Assembly (NCBI GenBank): GCA_021157965.1
Contig: JAGGVO010000012.1
Location: forward strand, 62,001-126,000
Reading direction: 5' to 3'
Length of the DNA stretch: 64,000 nt
Origin: Candidatus Neomarinimicrobiota bacterium
Lineage (GTDB): Bacteria > Fidelibacterota > Fidelibacteria > Fidelibacterales > Fidelibacteraceae
Part shown: positions 33,935-42,331 of the stretch, in pieces
Position numbering within the stretch: position 1 is the stretch's first letter
Layout: each line of letters opens with the position of its first letter
The notes under the pieces: generated by a model
Told to the model about the DNA's origin: nothing
The model's database searches: none
The model's input: the letters and a program-made list of their open reading frames with translations, nothing else
Made by a program: the position numbers and the translations under genes

Positions 33935-35319
33935 AAACACTTTTCGGACATATTGAGCGAATTCACATCATCGGGATCGGTGGTATCGGCATGAGCAGTA
34001 TTGCTGAATTCCTTGTCTCACGGGGATTTAAAATCAGCGGATCCGATACCAATGCATCACCTATCACAGCCCGGTTGAAAGACAAGGGCATTGATGTATA
34101 TACAGGACATTCGGCACAGAATATCCAAAATGCCCAACTGGTTGTCTACAGCAGTGCCGTCCCTAAAGACAATCCGGAAATCGAAGAGGCAAAAAAACGC
34201 CATCTGCCGGTTATTAAAAGACCTGCCCTGCTCCGGGAAATTCTAAAGCTGAACCATCTTTCCGTCGGTGTAGCAGGAACCCACGGAAAAACCAGTACAT
34301 CCTCTATGTTGGTCTCAGTGTTAACCCGGGCAGGCCTTGATCCGACGGCTATCATTGGTGGCATCGATAAAGGCAGCCATTCGAATTCCCGTATTGGTAA
34401 GAGTTCATGGCTTGTGATTGAAGCGGATGAATATGACCGTACATTTCTGGCCCTTGAACCGGCCATGGGTATCGTCACATCCATAGATTCGGATCATCTT
34501 GATATCTACCGGGACCTGCAGGATATCCGTGATGCATTTCTGCAATACTGCAACGCTATTCCTTTTTGGGGAAAGGTTATATTGTGTCTGGATGATCCCA
34601 ATATCCGGCAAATACTCCCTGATGTAACGGCCCCACACGCTACGTACGGATTCCACACGGATGCCGATTTCAGAATAAATCAATACACTTTCCATCATGG
34701 ACAATCCCAATTTACCCTGAAACACAGAGAAAAAGAATACGGCCCTTTTTCGATGCCTGTCCCCGGCAGACATTTTGCGCAAAATGCAGCAGCCGTTGCA
34801 TCTCTGGCTTTATGGGCAGGTTTGAGGGTGCCGGATATCCAGGGGGGATTGGCCGCGTATCAGGGTGTGGAACGCCGTTTTGATTTGAAGGGAATGATTC
34901 GCGGTGTACCCTTTATCGATGATTATGCCCACCATCCGGAAGAAATCAGACAAACACTGAAAGCAGTCCGGGAGCAATGGCCTGACCGGCAAATACTTGC
35001 CATCTTTCAGCCCCATTTATTTTCACGAACCCGGGATTTTGCCGGGGATTTCGGAAGGGCTTTGTCGGAAAGTGATAAAGTGGTTGTCACCGGCATTTAT
35101 CCGGCACGGGAAAAAGCCATCCCGGGAATCAGTGGCCGGCTGATAAGCAACAATGTCCGTAAACCGGTGAAATATATTGAGGATATCAGAAACCTTAACA
35201 GCGAGATACAAGAGATCCTTGAACCGGATATGGTGGTAATTGCCATGGGAGCGGGGAATATTACAACCTATTTTGAAAAACTGGTAAAATACCTGGATAA
35301 AAAAATTCATGAGTTCTGA
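33931..35319 (+). CDS. murC: UDP-MurNAc:L-alanine ligase
   Basis: First ligase of stem-peptide synthesis, adding L-Ala to UDP-MurNAc. Its 462 residues carry IHIIGIGGIGMSSIAEFLV, the ATP loop VGVAGTHGKTSTSSML (GTHGKT is MurC-specific), LVIEADEYDRTFL and the C-terminal IDDYAHHPEEIRQTL. It starts with TTG at 33931, overlapping the murG stop as TTGA; there is no better start before the Rossmann loop. In many relatives murB follows; here ftsQ follows directly with an 11-base overlap. Confidence 0.96.
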   Translation: MKTLFGHIERIHIIGIGGIGMSSIAEFLVSRGFKISGSDTNASPITARLKDKGIDVYTGHSAQNIQNAQLVVYSSAVPKDNPEIEEAKKRHLPVIKRPALLREILKLNHLSVGVAGTHGKTSTSSMLVSVLTRAGLDPTAIIGGIDKGSHSNSRIGKSSWLVIEADEYDRTFLALEPAMGIVTSIDSDHLDIYRDLQDIRDAFLQYCNAIPFWGKVILCLDDPNIRQILPDVTAPHATYGFHTDADFRINQYTFHHGQSQFTLKHREKEYGPFSMPVPGRHFAQNAAAVASLALWAGLRVPDIQGGLAAYQGVERRFDLKGMIRGVPFIDDYAHHPEEIRQTLKAVREQWPDRQILAIFQPHLFSRTRDFAGDFGRALSESDKVVVTGIYPAREKAIPGISGRLISNNVRKPVKYIEDIRNLNSEIQEILEPDMVVIAMGAGNITTYFEKLVKYLDKKIHEF

Positions 35320-36061
35320 CAAACAGAAAAAAACGGAAATCCCGTATATCATGACCTTTATTGTCATGATTCTCCTGGTATCAGTCTCTATTCTCTATGC
35401 CCGGTATCAGAATATATTCAGTCTGAACAAGATTATTGTTTCAGGTAATTATGAATTGACGGAAAAGGAGGTTATTTATATTACAGGATTGACTCTGGGT
35501 GAAAATCTTTTATCCATTCCGGTACTTGAGATCACAGAACGTCTGGAACAGGAGCCGTATATCCGGCAGGCCATGGTCTACAAGCGGCTTCCTGATTGTC
35601 TGGTCATTCAGGTCCGGGAACGGATACCCATATTACTGATGACCATGGAGGAGCAATATTCAGTTGACAATCAGGGGATTCTTCTTCCGGCACCGCGAAG
35701 CAACCGGGATATCCCCGTTCTGACAGGCATCCCCTCCCTTATTGTCACTGAATTCGGGAGTACAGTGTTGCATCCCCAGATTCGTCAGGGTATTGGAATC
35801 ATGAGCCTGATCCGGAAAAAATACCCGGAAATCAACATCCTTGTGCAAGAACTCCACTGGGACGAAAAGGATCACTGCTGGATTTTAAAGCCGGGAAAAG
35901 GACGGACCCGGATCTACATGGGAAATACCGATTTAAAGAGGAAGATCAAAATACTGGAAGCTTTTATAGAACAACGTGAACTAACGCCCTCGCGAATTCA
36001 ACAACTGGCTAAAATTGATCTCCGGTACGATAAACAGGTAATTGTAAAACCAAAAAGGTGA
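35309..36061 (+). CDS. ftsQ: Cell division protein FtsQ
   Basis: Bitopic divisome protein of 250 residues. A short basic cytosolic tail precedes one membrane helix (about residues 12-32, PYIMTFIVMILLVSVSILY). A periplasmic POTRA domain follows at about 37-105 (LNKIIVSGNYELTEKEVIYITGL), and then the FtsQ/DivIB beta domain with YSVDNQGILLP and a C-terminal LRYDKQVIVKPKR. FtsQ links FtsL/FtsB to the rest of the divisome. Position between murC and ftsA supports the call. The ftsA start follows by 4 bases. Confidence 0.92.
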   Translation: MSSDKQKKTEIPYIMTFIVMILLVSVSILYARYQNIFSLNKIIVSGNYELTEKEVIYITGLTLGENLLSIPVLEITERLEQEPYIRQAMVYKRLPDCLVIQVRERIPILLMTMEEQYSVDNQGILLPAPRSNRDIPVLTGIPSLIVTEFGSTVLHPQIRQGIGIMSLIRKKYPEINILVQELHWDEKDHCWILKPGKGRTRIYMGNTDLKRKIKILEAFIEQRELTPSRIQQLAKIDLRYDKQVIVKPKR

Positions 36062-36065
36062 ATAC

Positions 36066-37331
36066 ATGTCTCATCCCATTATAACGACAGGACTTGATAT
36101 CGGAACAACCAAAATTTGTGCGATGATTGGTCAGTATGATCCGGAGGAAAAGAAATATCAGATCCTTGGCATGGGACAATCTTTGTCTCATGGACTCAAA
36201 CGGGGTGTAGTCATTGATATTGAAGAAACCAAGCAATCCATTATAAAAGCCCTTGCGGAAGCAGAGAAACACTCGGGAATTACCATTTCTTCCGTCTCAA
36301 TTGGTATTGCCGGAGATCATATACGCAGTCTGGATTCCACATCCACCGTGGCCATCAGCCATAAAAACAACGGTCCGGACACATCCTCCCCGGTGGATCA
36401 GAGCGATATCAGCAGGGCACTGGACTCGGTTAAAAACATAAATCTGGGTGTAGACCGGGAGATTATCCATATAATCCCCCAGGAATACATTGTCGATGAT
36501 CAGATGGGAGTCAAAAACCCTATTCAGATGTCCGGTTCACGTCTGACGGTGAATGCCCATATCGTCACGGCAGCCATCAATAATGTAAAAAACCTGGTCC
36601 GGAGCGTACAGTCCACAGGTCTGAATGTGGAAAACATTGTGCTGGAGCCCCTTGCTTCATCCCGGGCCATTTTGTCGGAGGATCAGAAAGAACTTGGGGT
36701 AGCTCTTGTGGATATTGGCGGCGGGACAACAGATATAACCGTTTTTAAAAACAGTTTTGTAAAACACACCGGTGTCATCGGCTATGGGGGTTCCATCGTC
36801 ACCAAGGATATTGCATCCATCATTCAGACCTCTTTCCAGGAGGCGGAACGCATTAAAAAATCCCATGCCTGGGCATCATCAGAATTGGCAGAAAAGTCCG
36901 GGATAGAAGAACTGACCGTTGCATCTCTCAGTGACAACCGGGAGATACGACTCAATTCTCTTCAACTGTCCCAATATGTGGAAGCACGCGTTGAAGAAAT
37001 TCTTTTCATGGTCCGGGAGAAAATCTGTCAGTTTACTGACATCAAATCCCTTCATGCGGGTATTGTTTTTACCGGTGGCGGAGCCAGGTTGAAAGGACTG
37101 TGTCAGGTCAGTGAGAAAATATTCCATGTACCGGCCCAAATCGGCTATCCCATCCGTATGCCGGGACTGGAAAACACGGAATACGGACCGGAATATTCAA
37201 CTGTCATCGGCCTGATGCACTGGAACGACAAAAACAAAAAAGATTTAATTCCGACAGGTAAGGACAGTGATTCTACCGTGTGGGGAAAACTCAAGAAATT
37301 ATTTTCTGATATTGCAAAAAACCTATTTTAA
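36066..37331 (+). CDS. ftsA: Cell division protein FtsA
   Basis: Actin-like ATPase that tethers FtsZ to the inner membrane. The 421-residue protein has phosphate-1 loop TGLDIGTTKICAMIG at residues 8-22, an SHS2/1C insertion, phosphate-2 loop VDIGGGTTDITVF near 217, and adenosine loop GIVFTGGGARLKGL near 335. The C-terminus ends in a probable amphipathic helix, VWGKLKKLFSDIAKNLF, matching the membrane-targeting sequence of FtsA. The stop lies 16 bases before ftsZ. Confidence 0.96.
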   Translation: MSHPIITTGLDIGTTKICAMIGQYDPEEKKYQILGMGQSLSHGLKRGVVIDIEETKQSIIKALAEAEKHSGITISSVSIGIAGDHIRSLDSTSTVAISHKNNGPDTSSPVDQSDISRALDSVKNINLGVDREIIHIIPQEYIVDDQMGVKNPIQMSGSRLTVNAHIVTAAINNVKNLVRSVQSTGLNVENIVLEPLASSRAILSEDQKELGVALVDIGGGTTDITVFKNSFVKHTGVIGYGGSIVTKDIASIIQTSFQEAERIKKSHAWASSELAEKSGIEELTVASLSDNREIRLNSLQLSQYVEARVEEILFMVREKICQFTDIKSLHAGIVFTGGGARLKGLCQVSEKIFHVPAQIGYPIRMPGLENTEYGPEYSTVIGLMHWNDKNKKDLIPTGKDSDSTVWGKLKKLFSDIAKNLF

Positions 37332-37347
37332 GCCCGAGGAGTTTGTT

Positions 37348-38565
37348 ATGCTGATAACATACGATGAAAGTCTCGATCAGAGTGCAAAGATTAAAGTTGT
37401 CGGTGTTGGCGGTGCCGGAGGAAATGCCATCAACCGGATGATCAGGAATCACATGAAAGGTGTGGAATTCATTGCCGTGAACACAGATGCCCAGGCATTG
37501 AACAGTAATCTGGCAGACATTAAGCTGCAGATCGGTCGTGAATACACACGCGGACTTGGAGCCGGAGCGGTTTCGGACACAGGTCAAAAAGCAGCAGAAG
37601 AAAGCAAGGAGATGCTTGCAAAAGTCCTGGAAGGCGCTGATCTGGTGTTCATTACAGCCGGTATGGGCGGCGGGACCGGGACAGGTGCCGCGCCTGTGAT
37701 TGCCGAAATATCCCGGGATCTGGGGGCCCTGACGGTGGGAATCGTCACAAAGCCCTTCCTTTTTGAAGGTCCTTCCCGCATGAAACGGGCAGATGAAGGC
37801 ATCATGGAATTGAAAAAATATGTGGACACACTGATTGTTATTAAAAACCAAAAACTTCTGGAAATCGTAAACACCGATACGGTTATCGACGAAGCGCTGT
37901 ACACGGCTGATTCCATACTGAACCAGGCTACCAGCGGGATTTCCGATTTAATCACCCAAACCGGGATCATCAACCTGGATTTTGCCGATATAAAAACCAT
38001 TATGCAAAACATGGGGAATGCTGTCGTTGGCACTGCAGAAGCCAGCGGCCCGTCCAGAGCTGTTATGGCAGCATCCATGGCCATATCCAGTCCTCTTTTG
38101 GATAATGTTAGCATCAAAGGGGCTAAAGGCATTCTGATTAACTTCACCGGCGGCCCCGATATGAAACTCTCCGAAATTCATGAAGCCTCGGAAATCATCC
38201 ACCAGGAAGCAGGGGAGGAATCCGATGCAAATATCATTTTTGGTATGATTGTAGACGAAAATCTTTCAGATATTATCCGCGTAACCGTCATTGCCACCGG
38301 ATTCGACAAGGAAACAGCCTTTCAAAAGACAGAAAATTCCCCGGCTGAACCACCTAAATCCTTTATCCGACCTGTCACTCCGCAAAATATGCAGACCGAT
38401 ATCATGAATAAAGAAGAAACAGATAAAAAGGAAACAAAAAAAGAAACAGAAACCCATTCCACGGAAAAAGTCCAGGCAGAATTATTTGCCAATTTCGGAT
38501 CCGGTGACCTCGATGATCTGGATACACCCGCCTGGATCAGAAGGCAAAAATATTCATCCAACTAG
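37348..38565 (+). CDS. ftsZ: Cell division GTPase FtsZ
   Basis: Tubulin-like GTPase that forms the Z ring. The 405 residues include KVVGVGGAGGNAINRM at the N-terminus, the tubulin signature GMGGGTGTGAAPV near residue 107, the T7 loop NLDFADIKTIM and an acidic, Lys/Glu-rich linker (about 350-385). The C-terminal peptide LDTPAWIRRQ is the conserved tail that binds FtsA and other partners. The ATG at 37348 has CGAGGA eight bases upstream and is preferred over an earlier in-frame start inside ftsA. Last gene of the operon, with hairpins downstream. Confidence 0.98.
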   Translation: MLITYDESLDQSAKIKVVGVGGAGGNAINRMIRNHMKGVEFIAVNTDAQALNSNLADIKLQIGREYTRGLGAGAVSDTGQKAAEESKEMLAKVLEGADLVFITAGMGGGTGTGAAPVIAEISRDLGALTVGIVTKPFLFEGPSRMKRADEGIMELKKYVDTLIVIKNQKLLEIVNTDTVIDEALYTADSILNQATSGISDLITQTGIINLDFADIKTIMQNMGNAVVGTAEASGPSRAVMAASMAISSPLLDNVSIKGAKGILINFTGGPDMKLSEIHEASEIIHQEAGEESDANIIFGMIVDENLSDIIRVTVIATGFDKETAFQKTENSPAEPPKSFIRPVTPQNMQTDIMNKEETDKKETKKETETHSTEKVQAELFANFGSGDLDDLDTPAWIRRQKYSSN

Positions 38566-38575
38566 TTTACCCGTG

Positions 38576-38594
38576 AACCGGTGAAAATCCGGTT
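38576..38594 (+). terminator. Small hairpin just after ftsZ
   Basis: AACCGG and CCGGTT form a perfect 6-base stem around TGAAAAT, 11 bases past the ftsZ stop. No T-run follows; it may stabilise the mRNA end in front of the true terminator 20 bases further on. Confidence 0.4.
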
Positions 38595-38610
38595 ACTCTC
38601 ACCCCCCCAA

Positions 38611-38638
38611 AAAAAAGGCTCCGTTCGGAGCCTTTTTT
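38611..38638. terminator. Bidirectional terminator between ftsZ and rpmB
   Basis: GGCTCC and GGAGCC pair around a GTTC loop, with at least six A before and six T after, so the hairpin has a T-run on both strands. It sits between the convergent ftsZ (plus) and rpmB (minus) genes and can end both transcripts. Confidence 0.9.
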
Positions 38639-38665
38639 GTCATAAACCTTTTTACCTGTGCCGGA

Positions 38666-38857
38666 TCAGATTGCTTTTGTTACCCGGTTTGATTTTAAAC
38701 AGGTAGTGCACACTTTTAAACGTTTTACCGTTCCATTCATATTAACCCGAACCTTCTGAAGATTGGGTTCCCAACGACGACGTGTTTTATTATGGGAATG
38801 ACTTACGTTGTTCCCGTAAACCGGTCCTTTACCACAGATATCACATACTTTGGACAT
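38666..38857 (-). CDS. rpmB: 50S ribosomal protein L28
   Basis: A 63-residue large-subunit protein. It starts [25 protein letters not shown] and has [12 protein letters not shown]. It keeps two CxxC pairs (CDIC near residue 5 and CTTC near residue 54), the zinc-binding form of L28. The ATG at 38857 has GGAG six bases upstream and is chosen over an ATG four codons earlier. The rpmG gene, a frequent neighbour, is not present. Confidence 0.96.
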   Translation of the reverse strand: MSKVCDICGKGPVYGNNVSHSHNKTRRRWEPNLQKVRVNMNGTVKRLKVCTTCLKSNRVTKAI

Positions 38858-38912
38858 AGCCGACTCCATTTTTCGTTTTAGCTAAATAATATCAAAAAAT
38901 TAAAGCAGTAAA

Positions 38913-39845
38913 TCAAGGAGATTTCTCAGTTTCCCCGGAAAGTTTAGAGGAATTCCCGGTCATTTCCACCTTTTCGCACCATTCCCGGGCTTGTTTCAAA
39001 TCTTTCAGGCCCTGTTCCACAGAGGATTCAAGGCGGGCAAATTTTACTAAATCACTATATCTGATCAAATCGGTCATTTTATCGGTCCATATATGAGCAA
39101 TTTCTTTTTTCAGTACCGGAACCAGATCAGCCGTCGGCAGGTCAATGATATGGAGGTAAAAGGATCGTTCAATATATCTTTTGAGAATTGCCGTAAGTTC
39201 CATGTAAAAGGTTTTCCACTCCCCTTTTTCAAGGTAAGATTTCTTTTCAAGGGCCAGGAAGGACTGTTTCGCTTCATCAAAGGGATTGATTGGCGCTTCA
39301 CTCTTTCGGCCTTCAAGAATCCGTGTCCTGTGCCGGTAGAGTATTCCAATGATTGAGAGAATCAGGAGAATCAGAAGAATGAGAAGAATAACTTTTTGTC
39401 GTGTTGTGAATATGGGAACAGGCAGGGGTTCATATACTTCCGGTGGTGATTGAACCTTCTGAAGGGTGGAAAGGATTTTAATCCGGATCGAATCACTGCA
39501 CAGTGTTTTGAAAGATTTCTCAGTGGTATCCTGAATTTTGAATTCAACTGCAGGAATTACCTGATAGCCTGTATCGAAAGCAGCAACCTGAACAGTAAAA
39601 ATCCGGGTATACTGTGCTTCATCAAAACGGGTATCGGAAGACTGGGTAAGAATTCTGAAATCCGGGATTACCTCTTCAAAACGGGGAGACAGAATCCTGG
39701 CCTGGTCAGGCAGGGTTATGGAATAGGTTATAGTGAATACATCCCCGATATAGCCACTGTCCGGTTCAACATGGGTTGATACATTCTGGGCCCATAAACC
39801 TGAAAAAAAACAAAGCATTCCGCATAACCAACAAACAGGCTTCAA
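38913..39845 (-). CDS. BatD-like membrane protein (single-pass, DUF4381-like tail)
   Basis: The 310-residue protein begins with a signal peptide ending near LWAQ (residue 20). A beta-rich periplasmic part follows (about 22-145), with the BatD-type opening VEPDSGYIGDVFTITYSI. Next come one membrane helix (about 154-174, VILLILLILLILSIIGI) and a cytosolic helical tail with AILKRYIERSFYLHIIDLPTADL. It starts with ATG overlapping the DUF58 stop, within the moxR-DUF58 set. BatD proteins of Bacteroidetes are about twice as long; this looks like a compact version. Its job with the MoxR ATPase is probably envelope-related, but the exact role is unknown. Confidence 0.7.
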   Translation of the reverse strand: MKPVCWLCGMLCFFSGLWAQNVSTHVEPDSGYIGDVFTITYSITLPDQARILSPRFEEVIPDFRILTQSSDTRFDEAQYTRIFTVQVAAFDTGYQVIPAVEFKIQDTTEKSFKTLCSDSIRIKILSTLQKVQSPPEVYEPLPVPIFTTRQKVILLILLILLILSIIGILYRHRTRILEGRKSEAPINPFDEAKQSFLALEKKSYLEKGEWKTFYMELTAILKRYIERSFYLHIIDLPTADLVPVLKKEIAHIWTDKMTDLIRYSDLVKFARLESSVEQGLKDLKQAREWCEKVEMTGNSSKLSGETEKSP

Positions 39846-40720
39846 TGAAATAACTTCCCTCTCATTCTGAAAAAATTTGCTAAAGGCTCCAAATAAGACT
39901 GATCGGTGTGGAGTGTAATAAGATCGGCTTTTGCGTTTTTAGCCATTTTATCCAGCTGCCGGGAGCGTTCCGCAAAGTCCAGGGTATACTGTTCACGGAT
40001 ATTTTTGTCCCCCGTATCGACAATCAACTCTTCCCCGCTTTCAGGATCCATAAATGTGATGAGCCCCAGATCAGGCAATGCCCTGTCAATCGGGTCAACC
40101 ACATGCAGGAGAATGACGTCGTGTTTATTGGCCAGGGGTTTCAGTGACTGGTTGAAGTCCAGGTCGTAAAAATCACTGACTACAAAAATAACGCTTTTTT
40201 TCCGGGCAACTCTGAAAAGGTACTGGAGTGAACCGTTAATATCCGTTTTACCCGCCCGGTGTTCCCCAAACAGAATTTCCCGGACAACCCGCATGGCGTT
40301 GGATTTCCCTTTCCGGGGGGGAATGTACTTTTCAATCCGGTCGTTAAAACTGATCATGCCCACTTTATCACCATTCCGTATGGCAGAAAAAGAGAGCACG
40401 CTGCATACTTCAGCAGCCAGTTCACTTTTAAATTGTTCTGCTGTTCCAAACTGGGTGGATGAAGAAATATCGACAGCAAAATAGACCGTCAACTCACGTT
40501 CTTCATTCATAATCCTTACATAAGGATGTGAATAACGGGCCGTCACATTCCAGTCTATCCGGCGAATATCGTCACCGATCTGATATTCACGGACCTCGGA
40601 GAATTCCATCCCCTGGCCACGAAAAACAGACTTATACTCCCCGGCAAAGACCTCATTAACAACACGCCGGGTCTGAATTTCAATTTGTCTGACTTTCCTG
40701 AGTATTTCTGAGGACAGCAT
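39842..40720 (-). CDS. DUF58 protein (VWA-like fold)
   Basis: A 292-residue protein of the DUF58 family, whose members nearly always lie next to moxR. Family features: VFAGEYKSVFRGQGMEF, EYQIGDDIRRIDWNVTAR and the VWA-like metal-site stretch YFAVDISSSTQFG (DxSxS), then VIFVVSDFYD. It has no membrane segment. The likely role is as a MoxR-dependent adaptor in assembling or inserting a metal or cofactor in an envelope complex; this is inference from family context. It starts 3 bases after moxR. Confidence 0.88.
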   Translation of the reverse strand: MLSSEILRKVRQIEIQTRRVVNEVFAGEYKSVFRGQGMEFSEVREYQIGDDIRRIDWNVTARYSHPYVRIMNEERELTVYFAVDISSSTQFGTAEQFKSELAAEVCSVLSFSAIRNGDKVGMISFNDRIEKYIPPRKGKSNAMRVVREILFGEHRAGKTDINGSLQYLFRVARKKSVIFVVSDFYDLDFNQSLKPLANKHDVILLHVVDPIDRALPDLGLITFMDPESGEELIVDTGDKNIREQYTLDFAERSRQLDKMAKNAKADLITLHTDQSYLEPLANFFRMRGKLFH

Positions 40721-40723
40721 AGA

Positions 40724-41719
40724 TCAGGGGACGGGAATCACTTCGAAAATATTACGAATCATGTCTTCCACGGTTATTTCTTCCGCTTCCGCCTCGAATG
40801 AGGGGATTATCCGGTGACGTAAAACATCGGCACCCAGTTCACGGATATCCTCCGGTGTAACGTATCCCCGGTGATCCAGGAATGCATTGGCTTTGGCCGC
40901 ATTCACCAGATTAATGGATGCCCGGGGTGAAGCACCGAAATCAATGAGAGGTTTTAAATTATCCAGGCCGTACTCTTCCGGGTAACGGGTGGCGAATACA
41001 AGATCCGTTACATACTTGTGAATCTTTTCATCCACATAAATTCCCCGGACTACTTCTTTGGCTTTCATAATTTGTTCGGGAGTGACAACAGCCTTTACAA
41101 TCTTCGGCAATTGATTGCCGGTCATCAGACTCAGAATTTTCATCTCCTCTTCTTTTGAAGGATAAGTCACCCGGATTTTCAGCATGAACCGGTCTACCTG
41201 AGCTTCAGGAAGCGGATAGGTCCCTTCCTGTTCAATAGGATTCTGTGTTGCCAGAACCAGAAAGGGTTCATCCAGCTTGTATGTGTTGTCGCCAATGGTA
41301 ACCTGTCTTTCCTGCATGGCTTCCAGAAGGGCAGACTGGACTTTGGCAGGGGAACGGTTGATTTCATCGGCCAGAATAATATTTGCAAATATCGGTCCTT
41401 TTTTCACCTCAAATGCAGATGATTTCTGATTGTAAATCAAGGTCCCGATCAAATCGGCCGGCAGAAGATCCGGCGTAAATTGTATCCGGTGAAAGAGGGT
41501 ATTGATGCTCCGGGCAAGGGAATTTACCGTAAGGGTTTTGGCCAGACCGGGGACTCCTTCCAGAAGGATATGTCCATCAGCGAGTAAACCCGTCAACAAA
41601 CGGCGGATCATCATATCCTGACCGACAATCACCTTCTGTAATTCCGTCAGGATATCTTCAATAAACGCACTTTCTTTCTGAATTTGTTTGTTCAGCAACT
41701 GAATATTGAAATCCATCAT
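40724..41719 (-). CDS. MoxR-type AAA+ ATPase
   Basis: A 331-residue AAA+ ATPase of the MoxR family, thought to act as a chaperone for complex assembly. Walker A is GVPGLAKT near residue 56, Walker B IILADEINRSP near 115, sensor I ATQNPIEQEGTYPLPEAQ, and the C-terminal lid contains SPRASINLVNAAKANAF. ATG starts directly after the TPR lipoprotein stop (no spacer), and DUF58 follows after 3 bases, so the four genes are one unit. Substrate unknown. Confidence 0.93.
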   Translation of the reverse strand: MMDFNIQLLNKQIQKESAFIEDILTELQKVIVGQDMMIRRLLTGLLADGHILLEGVPGLAKTLTVNSLARSINTLFHRIQFTPDLLPADLIGTLIYNQKSSAFEVKKGPIFANIILADEINRSPAKVQSALLEAMQERQVTIGDNTYKLDEPFLVLATQNPIEQEGTYPLPEAQVDRFMLKIRVTYPSKEEEMKILSLMTGNQLPKIVKAVVTPEQIMKAKEVVRGIYVDEKIHKYVTDLVFATRYPEEYGLDNLKPLIDFGASPRASINLVNAAKANAFLDHRGYVTPEDIRELGADVLRHRIIPSFEAEAEEITVEDMIRNIFEVIPVP

Positions 41720-42247
41720 TTACTTCCTGTCAGGATTTTGGGCTCTTTGAGGGGCATCTTTCTCATTGAGAATGGGCTTTAACTGGGGAATGTTATCCAA
41801 CGGCTTCCCTAAATTCTCAATCTCAAACGTTACCGCCATACTCAACTCATGATCCGGATAGGCTTTCAGAAAATCTTCGTAAACCTTCCTCGCTTCATCC
41901 AGGCGGTCTGTATTATTGGCAAGAAGAAAACCGGCCATAAAACGTGCTTTCGGACCAAATTCCGTATCGGGATACTTGTCAGCCGTGTAAATAAAAGCAT
42001 TAACGGCATCATCAATTTTCTGTCGTTTATTCATGTGAATTTCCGCAATACGGTAAGCACTTTCCGCTGCTTTTTCATGATCCGGATATTTTTTAATCAA
42101 CCCTTCAAGATCTTGTATGGCTTCATCATACTTATTTTGCGTCAGGTTAACTTCTGCATCTTCAAGCAATTGATCCGGGCTGCGCCTGTCACAGGAGGCT
42201 GCAATCAAAAGTAACAGCGTCAACATGATGGGTAGTGTTTTTCTCAT
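41720..42247 (-). CDS. TPR outer-membrane lipoprotein (BamD/YbgF-like)
   Basis: A 175-residue protein with lipoprotein signal LLLLIAASC (Cys at about residue 19) and three tetratricopeptide-like repeats, e.g. NKYDEAIQDLEGLIKKYPDHEKAAESAYRIAEI and DEARKVYEDFLKAYPDHEL. This is the size and pattern of BamD-type or YbgF-type helper lipoproteins. It lies between the TamA gene and moxR. Whether it acts with TamA or with the MoxR set is not clear from sequence. Confidence 0.8.
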   Translation of the reverse strand: MRKTLPIMLTLLLLIAASCDRRSPDQLLEDAEVNLTQNKYDEAIQDLEGLIKKYPDHEKAAESAYRIAEIHMNKRQKIDDAVNAFIYTADKYPDTEFGPKARFMAGFLLANNTDRLDEARKVYEDFLKAYPDHELSMAVTFEIENLGKPLDNIPQLKPILNEKDAPQRAQNPDRK

Positions 42248-42331
42248 AATTTACCTCTCACTCGTATTAGTCCTTTGAACATCACCGTTTTATAGTTTGA
42301 AGTCCGTTAATTGTTCCGAATATTAACGAAA

